From Puia sp. (lineage in GTDB: Bacteria; Bacteroidota; Bacteroidia; Chitinophagales; Chitinophagaceae): DNA of 64,000 nt. A model generated the notes under the pieces. That model ran no database searches. It saw only the letters and a program-made list of their open reading frames with translations, and was not told where the DNA came from. Shown one piece after another: positions 6,417 to 14,950 of the stretch (the first letter of the stretch is position 1; every line of letters begins with the position of its first letter). Both the position numbers and the translations under genes were made by a program. The stretch spans positions 1-64,000 of the forward strand of contig JARLGZ010000165.1 in the NCBI GenBank assembly GCA_031292515.1, written 5' to 3'.

Positions 6417-7310
6417 TCACCCGCTTACCTTATTTGCCAGCAAGGCCAGCAGCACTACAGGCAAATAAATATAGCTGCTGAACATCACCCGCCTCGCCGC
6501 TTTCACCGACATCTCCCGGTAGAGCCTGATACATTGCCATACCATGAAGAGGTTAGCTACCAGTACGATCCACAATCCCACGATACCGCTGATATTCGTA
6601 AGATAAGGAAGAACACCCACCGGCAGCAGCAACAGGGAATAGATGATCGCCTGTATCGCCGAATATTTGGTAGGTCCCTGGTCCGACGGCAGCAATTTAA
6701 AACCCGCCGTCGTATAATCCTTATGCGCAACCCAGGCAATCGCCCAGAAATGCGGGAACTGCCAAAAGAACTGAATGGCGAAAAGCACCCATCCGCCCGC
6801 GCTGAGATCGTCATTCCCCGCGGCCCACCCGATCAGGCAGGGCAGCGAACCAGGAACGGCTCCCACCAGCACGGAGATAGCACTGACCTTCTTCAGCGGC
6901 GTATAGATAAAAGCATATACAAATAAGCTGAAGGCTGCGAGGGCTGCCGTCAGGAAATTGAAATGCCAAAGGATCAGCACACCCGTCACGCCCGCCGCCG
7001 CCGCAAAGATCCAACCCTCCGTCGCGCTCATTCTCCCCGAAGCCACGGGACGGCTGGCCGTCCTCTTCATCATGGCATCCGTATCCTTTTCCACGACCTG
7101 GTTGATGGCATTCGCGCTACCCGTGACCAGCATGCCCCCCGCAAAAAAGAGGAGGATGGCCTTCCAGTCATATTCCTTTACTTTCGGGGCCAGCAAATAA
7201 CTGATCACTGCTGAGAAAACGACCATGAAGCTTAAATTGAACTTGATCAGCAGCTTATAATCCCGTAGTTTGCCGGCTATTTTAAAAGAACTCGATTGCT
7301 TCACATTCAT
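6417..7310 (-). CDS. ctaB: Protoheme IX farnesyltransferase (heme O synthase)
   Basis: This 297-residue UbiA-superfamily protein has about nine membrane helices. The first aspartate-rich motif is in NAINQVVEKDTDAMMKRT, followed by the conserved SRPV, and the second region is WQFPHFWAIAW with HKDYTTAGFKLLP. The enzyme attaches the farnesyl group of farnesyl diphosphate to heme b, making heme O for the aa3 oxidase. Its place between subunit I and subunit III genes is typical. A heme A synthase (CtaA) gene is not in this window. Confidence 0.95.
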   Translation of the reverse strand: MNVKQSSSFKIAGKLRDYKLLIKFNLSFMVVFSAVISYLLAPKVKEYDWKAILLFFAGGMLVTGSANAINQVVEKDTDAMMKRTASRPVASGRMSATEGWIFAAAAGVTGVLILWHFNFLTAALAAFSLFVYAFIYTPLKKVSAISVLVGAVPGSLPCLIGWAAGNDDLSAGGWVLFAIQFFWQFPHFWAIAWVAHKDYTTAGFKLLPSDQGPTKYSAIQAIIYSLLLLPVGVLPYLTNISGIVGLWIVLVANLFMVWQCIRLYREMSVKAARRVMFSSYIYLPVVLLALLANKVSG

Positions 7311-7410
7311 TGATTTGTCTTACCTCATCCCGAAATTTGCTCCCTGTCCCGATACACACAACATCCGGCGCCAACGCCTTTGTTTTTGTTCCTCACCCCT
7401 GAACCTCTCT

Positions 7411-7446
7411 GTCTCTAAATAAATGCCCCGACTTGCATCAGGGCAT
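7411..7446 (-). terminator. Weak terminator-like hairpin after oxidase subunit I
   Basis: On the minus strand ATGCCC and GGGCAT pair (7441-7446 with 7423-7428) around a 12-base loop, followed by TTATTTA. The stem is short, so it may only reduce transcription between ctaD and ctaB. Confidence 0.4.
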
Positions 7447-7480
7447 AGTGTCACTTTTATTCTTTTTTCACTATGATCCT

Positions 7481-9304
7481 TTAGTGTTTGCTCTCGTTAC
7501 CGCCGATAGGTTCGGTCTGGGGAATGAAATCCCTGCCATCCTTCGCGTAGTCATAAGGCCAGCGATAGACTTCGGGAATCTCTCCGGGCCAGTTGCCGTG
7601 TCCGGGACGGATCGGCGCGGTCCACTCCAGCGTATTGGACTGCCAGGGATTCTGCGAGATCACCTTTCTTCCCTTGAAAATGGAATAGAAGAAATTGAAT
7701 ATGAATAGCAGCTGAACGGCGAACACAACCATCGCGACAACCGAGATAAACCGGTTCAGGTCGCCGAATTGGTTGAAGGAGATCCAGTTGCTATAGTCCA
7801 GGTAACGACGCGGCATACCGGCCAGACCCTCATAGTGCATCGGCCAGAAGATCAGGTAGGCGCCTGCGAAAGTCACCCAAAAATGGATATATGCCATCGT
7901 GTTATTCAAATAGCGGCCATACATCTTCGGGAACCAGTGATAGATCCCGCAGAACATCCCGAGAATGCCGGAGACTCCCATTACGATATGGAAATGCGCA
8001 ATCACAAAATAAGTATCATGCAAATGGATATCCAGGGTAGAGTTCCCGAGGAAGATACCCGTCAGACCACCGGAAATAAACATGCTCACAAAGCCGATAG
8101 CAAAAAGCATCGCCGGTGTGAAGCGGATATTGCCGCGCCAGAGGGTCGTCAGCCAGTTGAAAACCTTGATCGCGGAAGGTACCGCAATCAACAGGGTCAG
8201 CAACACGAACACAGACCCCAGGAAAGGGTTCAGACCCGTTACAAACATATGGTGCGCCCATACCAGAAAGGCCAGGATGGCGATAGCAAACAGCGAGCCC
8301 ACCATGGCCATGTATCCGAAGATGGGTTTGCGCGCATTCACCGACATGACCTCCGAGACCAGACCCATCGCGGGAAGGATGATGATATACACTTCAGGAT
8401 GACCCAGGAACCAGAACAGATGCTGGTAAAGGATCGCACTGCCACCTTCGTTTGGCAGCGCTTTATTTGTTTCCGTCAGGAAGATATCCGACAGGTAGAA
8501 GCTCGTTCCGCCATGACGGTCGAATAACAGGAGGATGAAACCCGACAACAATACCGGGAAGGAGAGAACGCCCAGGACGGCGGTAAAGAACAGCGCCCAG
8601 ATCGTCAGTGGCAGACGGGTCATGCTCATCCCCTTTGTACGCATATTGAGAATCGTCGAGATATAGTTAAGGCCGCCCAGCAGCGAAGACACAACAAACA
8701 AAGCCATGGCGATCAGCCACAGATCCATCCCAGTCTTCGACCCCTCTGAAGCGTCGCCGAGCGCGCTAAGGGGTGGGTACGAAGTCCATCCTCCACTCGC
8801 AGGCCCCGTTTCGACAAACAGCGAAGAGATCATCACCACGCTGGCGCCCCAGAAAAACCAGTAGGACAACATATTCAGCATCGGGGAAGCCATATCCCGG
8901 GCCCCGATCTGCAGCGGTATCAGGAAATTGGCGAAAGTACCGCTCAAACCACCCGTCAACACGAAGAACACCAGCACGGTACCATGCATGGTCACCAGGG
9001 CATAGTAGAATTCGGGTTGGATCTTGCCCCCCTTTGCCCACTTGCCGAGGATATCCTCCAGCCAGGGAAAAGTGGCATCGGGATAGCCCAGCTGAAGACG
9101 GAAGAGGACCGACATCAGACCGCCGAGGATCGCCCAAACCATCCCCGTGATCAGGAATTGCTTGGCAATCATCTTATGATCCTGGCTGAACACATATTTC
9201 GTAATAAACGTCTCTTTGTGGTGATGCACGTCGTGATCGTCATGATGAACATCATGAGTGGTAATCACTTCTCCGTGTCCGTGCAATGTTGCTTCGTTGC
9301 TCAT
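7481..9304 (-). CDS. ctaD: Cytochrome c oxidase subunit I (aa3, A1-type)
   Basis: This 607-residue protein has twelve core helices. Visible ligand motifs are YALVTMHGTVLVFF (heme a), FLGHPEVYIIILPA (CuB histidine and the cross-linked tyrosine, with the glutamate that marks the A1 type), and HDTYFVIAHFHIVMG (the heme histidines). The N-terminus is strikingly histidine-rich (DVHHDDHDVHHHKE) before FITKYVFSQDHKMIAKQ. The catalytic core reduces oxygen to water and pumps protons. It is encoded 243 bases after subunit II, with a repeat in the gap. Confidence 0.97.
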   Translation of the reverse strand: MSNEATLHGHGEVITTHDVHHDDHDVHHHKETFITKYVFSQDHKMIAKQFLITGMVWAILGGLMSVLFRLQLGYPDATFPWLEDILGKWAKGGKIQPEFYYALVTMHGTVLVFFVLTGGLSGTFANFLIPLQIGARDMASPMLNMLSYWFFWGASVVMISSLFVETGPASGGWTSYPPLSALGDASEGSKTGMDLWLIAMALFVVSSLLGGLNYISTILNMRTKGMSMTRLPLTIWALFFTAVLGVLSFPVLLSGFILLLFDRHGGTSFYLSDIFLTETNKALPNEGGSAILYQHLFWFLGHPEVYIIILPAMGLVSEVMSVNARKPIFGYMAMVGSLFAIAILAFLVWAHHMFVTGLNPFLGSVFVLLTLLIAVPSAIKVFNWLTTLWRGNIRFTPAMLFAIGFVSMFISGGLTGIFLGNSTLDIHLHDTYFVIAHFHIVMGVSGILGMFCGIYHWFPKMYGRYLNNTMAYIHFWVTFAGAYLIFWPMHYEGLAGMPRRYLDYSNWISFNQFGDLNRFISVVAMVVFAVQLLFIFNFFYSIFKGRKVISQNPWQSNTLEWTAPIRPGHGNWPGEIPEVYRWPYDYAKDGRDFIPQTEPIGGNESKH

Positions 9305-9409
9305 GAGAAAAATTTTATTTGAGTACCCTTCTTGGTTATTCCGGTATCGGTCCTGTTCTGTTTTTACATTTCAATTCTTTCCGCGCACCTTACAGCATCT
9401 TCTTAACCC

Positions 9410-9471
9410 GCGTCCCTTCGCTTCCTCTTTGCATCCCTTCGCCTCCTCTTGCATCCCTTCGCTTCTCTCTT
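9410..9471 (-). repeat. ~20-bp tandem repeat, three units, downstream of oxidase subunit II
   Basis: Three near-identical units of 20-21 bp, each carrying GCGAAGGGATGCA on the minus strand, lie at 9410-9430, 9431-9450 and 9451-9471. Between them and the subunit II stop are GACGAATGG and CACGAAAGACGCGAAT words similar to those at 13197, 27960 and 45073. Confidence 0.8.
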
Positions 9472-9547
9472 CTCGTCCATTCGTATCCTGCCATTCGTCC
9501 TCTTGCGCATTCAATATTCGCGTCTTTCGTGTCTTCCTTATCGCTTA

Positions 9548-10618
9548 TTAGCGCCTTACCACCATTTTAGCCGCATCCGGGTTAACGACGGCCGCGGTGC
9601 CTTTTGTCGTATCCGTTTTTGGCGGGTTAGCCGGATCCTTGTCAGGGAAAACCTGTACAAAGTTCGGCTTTTGTTTCAGTTTCCAGAGCGTAAATTCATC
9701 CTGCGTGACCACTTTTATGATCCCCCTCATCGTATAATGCCCTCTTCCGCACATCTGGTCACAGGAGATCTCGTATTCGAAATCCGGGTTGCCCAGCTTC
9801 TTCTTCATCTCGTCCGTCGTATATTTCGGGGTGAACCACATCGTCGTGGGCGTACCGGGAACGGCATCCATCTTCATACGGAAATAAGCCAATCCCACGT
9901 CATGTACCACGTCCCTTGAGTTGATGATGAGCTTTACAGGCTGATCTTTAACAATATACATCTCGCTTTGGACTACGATATCGTCATGGGTAGCGGGATC
10001 ATCCCAGATCAAACCCAGGGTATTACCGTCCTTATCGCTGATATTCTGGTAGTATTTCTTGCCGAAGACATTGTCCTTACCGGGATAGCGGAAGATCCAG
10101 CCGAACTGCTTCCCGGTCACTTCCACCTGCAGGGCCTCCTTGGGGGCCTCCCCGGTGATATTGAACCAATAGTAAAGCCCGAACCCGACCAACACCGTCA
10201 GCGTGATCGCGGGAATCACCGTCCAGATCAGTTCAAGCTTGTTGTCATGCGGGAAATAGAAAGCCTTCCTTTTTTCGTTATACTGGTACTTATAGGCGAA
10301 CCAGAACAGGAGGACCTGTGTCAGCACGAATACGATACCGGTGATCGTGATCGTAATATAGAGCATGGTATCGATCTTCTCCCCTTGTAAGGAAGCCGAT
10401 TCTCCCAGGATCTTGCCCCGGAACAGCTCATTACACCAGTAGACCCCGATCAATCCCAGGACCAGGAACACGATCATCAAAAAACCGTTGATACGGTTGT
10501 TTTGCTCAAAATTCTTCTTCTCGCCTTTCAGAACACCTACATACTCACTGGCCTTTGCAATCTGGAAGGTGATCAGGAAGCCCAATAACAGGATCAGTAA
10601 CAGAAAAATAGTTGACAT
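9548..10618 (-). CDS. ctaC: Cytochrome c oxidase subunit II
   Basis: This 356-residue protein has an unusual extra N-terminal helix, then the two standard subunit II helices (after NNRINGFLMIVFLVLG and in MLYITITITGIVF), then the periplasmic cupredoxin domain. The CuA motif is CDQMCGRGHYTM, with the upstream histidine in SRDVVHDVGL. The usual glutamate between the cysteines is glutamine here; it contributes only a backbone oxygen in known structures, so CuA should still form. No CxxCH is present, so the electron-donating cytochrome c is a separate protein, probably ActE. It lies directly downstream of actF (15 bases). Confidence 0.95.
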   Translation of the reverse strand: MSTIFLLLILLLGFLITFQIAKASEYVGVLKGEKKNFEQNNRINGFLMIVFLVLGLIGVYWCNELFRGKILGESASLQGEKIDTMLYITITITGIVFVLTQVLLFWFAYKYQYNEKRKAFYFPHDNKLELIWTVIPAITLTVLVGFGLYYWFNITGEAPKEALQVEVTGKQFGWIFRYPGKDNVFGKKYYQNISDKDGNTLGLIWDDPATHDDIVVQSEMYIVKDQPVKLIINSRDVVHDVGLAYFRMKMDAVPGTPTTMWFTPKYTTDEMKKKLGNPDFEYEISCDQMCGRGHYTMRGIIKVVTQDEFTLWKLKQKPNFVQVFPDKDPANPPKTDTTKGTAAVVNPDAAKMVVRR

Positions 10619-10633
10619 GAGATATAAGAAATT

Positions 10634-11851
10634 TTAAGTATGATGGATAATACTTTCTTTTAGGAAAGGGTGATTTTTTGCCAGCAACGGATGTTTGCTC
10701 AATGCCGTTCCCGTCTGCCACATCACCAATCCCACAAATCCCAGTGCGACGCCAAAATCAAAGAGATTCAATGGAACGTGGTCCGGAAAAGGCCCCGCAA
10801 ATACCATCTGGTAGAAATCCAGCCAATGGCCGAATATGATCAGGACAGACATAAAGGTGACTGTCGCATAGTTGCGTTTGGAACCCCTCCGCATATAAAT
10901 CAGCAACGGAGCCAGGAAGTTGATGATCAGGTTCAGGTAGAACACGCCGATATAGGCGCCATCGAACCGGGTCTTGAAATAGATGGTCTCTTCCGAGATA
11001 TTGGCATACCAGATCAACATGAACTGCGCGAACCACAGGTAGGTCCAGAAGATGGAAAAGGCGAATTGGAACTTGCCGAGATCATGCAGGTGTTCTTCAT
11101 TGGTGTACTCCAGATAACCCTGGTTCTTCAGGTAGATCACAAATAAGGTGATCAGCGCGATGCCCGCGACAAAGGAACTCGCAAAAGTATACCAGCTATA
11201 CATCGTGGAGAACCAATGTGCGTTGATGCTCATGAGCCAGAGCCAGGGAGTGACCGAAGCCACCGTCAGGGCAAACCAGATGATATAAAGTGCCGCCCAG
11301 ATGGTATTCTTAAAAATGTATTTCTTTCCCTCTTCCACACTCAGGGGGGTATCGTCAATGGAGCGCGAAAGCTGTCTCATCTTGATCCCGAGCAGGCTCC
11401 ATAAACCAATCGATAAAATTGCCCAGACAGTGAAGAACGTGGGATTGAGGAATCCCTTTTTGCCATTCAGGACCGCGTCCTTGCTGACGGCTGCTTTATC
11501 GAGCCATTCGTAAATCGTAGTCTTCCCGCCGAATACGATACACATCAGGATGACAAACGTGATGATCCCGATCGGTATGACAGACGTAGAAATCGCCTCG
11601 GTGACCCGGCGGAAAGTCAGCTGCCAGCCGCCCATACCCAGGGTCAGGGCACAGAAAAAGAACATGGCGGCATTGGTGATCAGCAGAAAATATACGCTGT
11701 TCTGCAGGAGGGTGGCCCAGAAACGGGTTCCCTGCTCATGCCCGCCATACATGATATATCCTATGATCAGGGAAAGGACGCCCACACCCATCAGGCCAAA
11801 TGACCATTGTTTATACCTGCCCGGGATTTCAAAATGTTCTCTTAGTGACAT
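10634..11851 (-). CDS. actF: Alternative complex III subunit ActF
   Basis: This 405-residue membrane protein has about ten helices and no cofactor motif. It occupies the ActF position of the quinol:cytochrome c/electron acceptor oxidoreductase (ACIII) gene order A-B-C-D-E-F. ActF is a diverged relative of the NrfD-like ActC and lines a possible proton path. The start is ATG 11851 (MSLREHFEIPGRYK); a TTG two codons earlier is possible. Identification rests on order, length and the GRYKQWSFGLMG start typical of Bacteroidota ActF. Confidence 0.88.
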   Translation of the reverse strand: MSLREHFEIPGRYKQWSFGLMGVGVLSLIIGYIMYGGHEQGTRFWATLLQNSVYFLLITNAAMFFFCALTLGMGGWQLTFRRVTEAISTSVIPIGIITFVILMCIVFGGKTTIYEWLDKAAVSKDAVLNGKKGFLNPTFFTVWAILSIGLWSLLGIKMRQLSRSIDDTPLSVEEGKKYIFKNTIWAALYIIWFALTVASVTPWLWLMSINAHWFSTMYSWYTFASSFVAGIALITLFVIYLKNQGYLEYTNEEHLHDLGKFQFAFSIFWTYLWFAQFMLIWYANISEETIYFKTRFDGAYIGVFYLNLIINFLAPLLIYMRRGSKRNYATVTFMSVLIIFGHWLDFYQMVFAGPFPDHVPLNLFDFGVALGFVGLVMWQTGTALSKHPLLAKNHPFLKESIIHHT

Positions 11852-11887
11852 TCTCAACGATTTAATATGTTTCTTTATCCGTTTTCT

Positions 11888-12550
11888 TTACTTTTTTGCG
11901 GCAGTCGAATCCGCAGAACCTGCTGCAGGTGCGGCGCTCTTGCCGGCCGCCTGTTGCTTCGACTTGATATAGCTGATCACCATCCAGCGTTGTGCCGTAT
12001 TCAACTGGGAAGCATAGCTGCCCATCTTATTCTTTCCATAGGTCACAGAATAGAACATCTGGCCCTCCGGCATCGATTCGTATTTCTTGTCGCCGACCAG
12101 CTGGGCAGGCTTGGCAGGGAAGGGACCATCGCCGCCTTTATACAGGGGGCCGTTGCCATCGAGCGCAGGTCCATGACAGATCCCGCAATTGACGAGGTAC
12201 AGACGGTTGGCTTCGATCATCTGCATCGAGTCGAGCGCAGGAAGCGGGTTCTGTATGCTTCTTGAAGCAGCATAGTTCGCGGTATCCCCCGCCTCGTCTT
12301 TAGCCAGCAGGAAGCCGGGAACGAGTTCACCACGCTTGATGGTTCCCGGCACGGGAGTATTGCTGAAATGAACACCATGCCTGAGCAGGGAATCCTTCAT
12401 CTCTTCAGTTACCGAATACGTCTCATAGGCACGACTGTAGGCCATGTCAGGCATGTACACCCTACCCGGTTTGCGCCTGATATCATCGCTGCAACTCACA
12501 AAGATCGTCACGGTGAACAGGATCGATAATGTGATGGAGATTTTTTTCAT
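11888..12550 (-). CDS. actE: Alternative complex III subunit ActE, monoheme cytochrome c lipoprotein
   Basis: This 220-residue protein has a lipoprotein signal peptide with lipobox cysteine at residue 20 (TIFVSCSDD). The single heme motif CGICH is in YLVNCGICHGPALDGNG, and a later methionine (KMGSYASQL or MPEGQM) could be the axial ligand. In the ACIII-aa3 supercomplex of Flavobacterium johnsoniae, ActE lies between ActA and the oxidase and passes electrons to CuA. The C-terminus is alanine-rich and probably disordered. Confidence 0.92.
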   Translation of the reverse strand: MKKISITLSILFTVTIFVSCSDDIRRKPGRVYMPDMAYSRAYETYSVTEEMKDSLLRHGVHFSNTPVPGTIKRGELVPGFLLAKDEAGDTANYAASRSIQNPLPALDSMQMIEANRLYLVNCGICHGPALDGNGPLYKGGDGPFPAKPAQLVGDKKYESMPEGQMFYSVTYGKNKMGSYASQLNTAQRWMVISYIKSKQQAAGKSAAPAAGSADSTAAKK

Positions 12551-12590
12551 CCGAATCTATTTTGTCTTTTATTGTACTGTACTGTAACGA

Positions 12591-13181
12591 TTATACTGTG
12601 ACGGCCGCTTTGCTCTCAAACGGTTTCTTATCATTTGCATAGCTTCCGAGCCACCATCCGGTCTCCGCATGCTGTACATTGATGCCTTTGGCGCCGATAC
12701 TCTGCAGGAAGGCTTCCAGGCTGGCTTCATTGGTCTTCCCGGTACATTCGATTACCATGGTAAACTGATCATCCGTTGACCGGAGGTTGAAATGATGCCG
12801 GCGGACAAAAGGAGCGAGCTGGCAGAGATAGCAAAACGTCAACACCATGCCGACTGCGGAAAACAAAACCGTCAACTCGAATGTAATAGGTATCCAGGCG
12901 GGCAGGTCGAAATGGGATTTGCCGCCGAAATTAATGGGCCAATCCTTGTTGAAAATCCAGCCGATGCCGGAAAGAGCGGTCGTGGTACCCGTGATGCCGT
13001 AGATAAACCCCGCCGTATGCAGACTGGTATCCCTCAGCCCCATCGCCTTATCCAATCCATGAATAGGCATGGGCGTATAAATGTCATGGATTTTATAACC
13101 GGCCGAACGAACCTTCTTCACCGCGGGAAACAGTACGTCTTCATCATCAAAACAGCCTACAACGAATTTTTTTATTGCCAT
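12591..13181 (-). CDS. actD: Alternative complex III subunit ActD (DUF3341)
   Basis: This 196-residue protein matches DUF3341. It starts with a cytoplasmic domain holding KFVVGCFDDEDVLFPAVK, then has two membrane helices (TAGFIYGITGTTTALSGIGW and FELTVLFSAVGMVLTFCYLC) and a C-terminal domain resembling a small regulatory fold. It has no cofactor ligands and is structural within ACIII. It lies 40 bases before actE. Confidence 0.92.
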   Translation of the reverse strand: MAIKKFVVGCFDDEDVLFPAVKKVRSAGYKIHDIYTPMPIHGLDKAMGLRDTSLHTAGFIYGITGTTTALSGIGWIFNKDWPINFGGKSHFDLPAWIPITFELTVLFSAVGMVLTFCYLCQLAPFVRRHHFNLRSTDDQFTMVIECTGKTNEASLEAFLQSIGAKGINVQHAETGWWLGSYANDKKPFESKAAVTV

Positions 13182-13188
13182 ACTTTTT

Positions 13189-13300
13189 TATTTAACGCGA
13201 ATGAACGCTAAATGTAAACTCAAATAAACGCGAAACGTAAATACCAATTTCCTTGTCCAACTCCAACGCGAACGAAAGCAGATCGTCCCCATTGGCCGCG
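13189..13300 (-). repeat. Degenerate GCGAATGA/AACGCGAA-type words between actC and actD
   Basis: The 121-base gap holds scattered CGCGAATGAACGC, AACGCGAAACG and CGCGAACGAAAG words in a sequence of low complexity, similar to those near 9500, 27960 and 45073. I see no gene or promoter in it. Confidence 0.5.
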
Positions 13301-13302
13301 AA

Positions 13303-14751
13303 TTAATGCGCATGTGCATATTCGTGCGCGAACTCTTCCAGCGGCTCTTCCTCTATCGCTCCCATCTTCTCCTTGTAAACACCGCCCGATTTCTTCAGGA
13401 TATGTTTGATTTCCGCCAGGGCTATCACCGGGAAGAACTTCGAGAACAGGAAATAACAGGTAAAGAACAACCCGAAAGTACCCAGATAGAATCCGACCTC
13501 CCAGATACTCGGCCGGTAATAGGTCGACCAGCTGGAAGGCAGGTAATCCCTGTAGATGGAAGTCACGATGATCACAAAACGTTCAAACCACATCCCGATA
13601 TTCACGATGACGGACATAAAGAAAGTGACGGTCAGGTTCCTCCTCATCTTCCGGAACCAGAAGATCTGCGGAGACAGCACATTACAACCCATCATCAGGT
13701 AATAGCTCCAGCCATACGGGCTGAATATATTTACCCGGTTCTGCATGAAAGCCCAGTTCTCGAACTTGTTCATACCGTACCAGGCGATGAAGAGCTCCGT
13801 CAGGTAAGCCACGCCCACGATCGAACCCGTCAGCACGATCACCTTGTTCATGACATCGATATGCTCCATGGTGATATATTCTTCCAGCTTCAGCACCTTG
13901 CGGGTGACAAGCAAGAGGGTCTGCACCATGGCGAAACCGGAGAAGATCGCACCCGCCACAAAGTAGGGAGGAAAGATCGTCGTATGCCAGCCGGGAATGA
14001 CCGAGGTGGCGAAGTCGAAAGATACGATGGTATGTACCGAGAGTACCAACGGGGTACTGAGACCTGCCAGCACCAGGGAAAGCGCTTCATGCCGCTGCCA
14101 GTGTTTGGTGGATCCGCTCCATCCGAAGGAAGCCACGCCATAAAACGCCTTTCTCCATTTCAGCTTTGCGCGGTCGCGAACCGAAGCCAGGTCAGGCAGC
14201 AGACCGGAATACCAGAAGAGCAACGATACAGTGAAATAAGTCGAGATGGCGAATACGTCCCACAACAGTGGCGAGTTGAAGTTCACCCAGAGAGGACCTC
14301 TTGTATTGGGATAAGGCATTACAAAGAAGGCCATCCACACACGGCCCATGTGCCAGATCGGGAATTGGCCCGCACACATGACCGCAAAGATCGTCATGGC
14401 TTCCGCGGCACGATTCACCCCCGTACGCCATCCCTGACGGAACAGCAGGAGGATCGCGGAAATCAGGGTACCCGCGTGACCAATCCCTACCCACCATACG
14501 AAATTGGTGATATCCCAACCCCACCCGATCGTCCGGTTCAGATTCCACTGTCCGACCCCGTAGATCACCTCATGCGTCACCGAGATGATGCCAAAAGTCA
14601 GCAGCGCCACGGAGATGAGGAAGCCGGTCCACCAGAGAACCGAGGGAGCGGCCTCGATGGGACGTATGATATCTTCCGTGACCTGGTGATAATCCTTCTG
14701 TCCATTCACCAAGGGGGATCTTACCTGTGATTCGTACTTAATTGATGCCAT
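13303..14751 (-). CDS. actC: Alternative complex III subunit ActC (NrfD/PsrC-like)
   Basis: This 482-residue integral membrane protein has about ten helices and belongs to the NrfD/PsrC family. Conserved parts include RTIGWGWDITNFVWWVGIGH near the N-terminus, the AMTIFAVMCAGQFPIWHMGR segment, and HTIVSFDFATSVIPGWH with SVHTIVS. These residues surround the menaquinol site in ACIII structures. The cytoplasmic tail is acidic and ends in EYAHAH. It lies 199 bases after actB, a gap that contains an 11-mer repeat. Confidence 0.93.
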   Translation of the reverse strand: MASIKYESQVRSPLVNGQKDYHQVTEDIIRPIEAAPSVLWWTGFLISVALLTFGIISVTHEVIYGVGQWNLNRTIGWGWDITNFVWWVGIGHAGTLISAILLLFRQGWRTGVNRAAEAMTIFAVMCAGQFPIWHMGRVWMAFFVMPYPNTRGPLWVNFNSPLLWDVFAISTYFTVSLLFWYSGLLPDLASVRDRAKLKWRKAFYGVASFGWSGSTKHWQRHEALSLVLAGLSTPLVLSVHTIVSFDFATSVIPGWHTTIFPPYFVAGAIFSGFAMVQTLLLVTRKVLKLEEYITMEHIDVMNKVIVLTGSIVGVAYLTELFIAWYGMNKFENWAFMQNRVNIFSPYGWSYYLMMGCNVLSPQIFWFRKMRRNLTVTFFMSVIVNIGMWFERFVIIVTSIYRDYLPSSWSTYYRPSIWEVGFYLGTFGLFFTCYFLFSKFFPVIALAEIKHILKKSGGVYKEKMGAIEEEPLEEFAHEYAHAH

Positions 14752-14855
14752 AGTTCTTTAAGCTTTTAGCCGCGGTCGCCTTCCGGCCATCTTTGGCTGT
14801 TAAATTTCCCGGATTTTTTATTATCTAGTCAATTCGTCTTTATGTTGTCGGATCC

Positions 14856-14925
14856 TTTTCAAACTCTTTACCGACGCTCTTCAAACACTCTTCAAAATCA
14901 AACGCTGTTCAAACGCTCTTCAAAG
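14856..14925 (-). repeat. 11-bp tandem repeat (TTTGAAGAGCG type) downstream of actB
   Basis: On the minus strand four to five units related to TTTGAAGAGCG follow one another (variants TTTGAACAGCG and TTTGAAGAGTG), beginning about 25 bases after the actB stop. The 12-bp palindrome TCCCGTACGGGA (14939-14950) lies between the stop and the repeat. Confidence 0.8.
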
Positions 14926-14950
14926 TCCCCTGCTTCCTTCCCGTACGGGA

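Noticed and set aside
13306-14730. 474-codon open frame on the plus strand, opposite actC
   Set aside because: Antisense shadow; the composition (His, Arg, Asp-rich) is what an antisense reading of a membrane protein gives.
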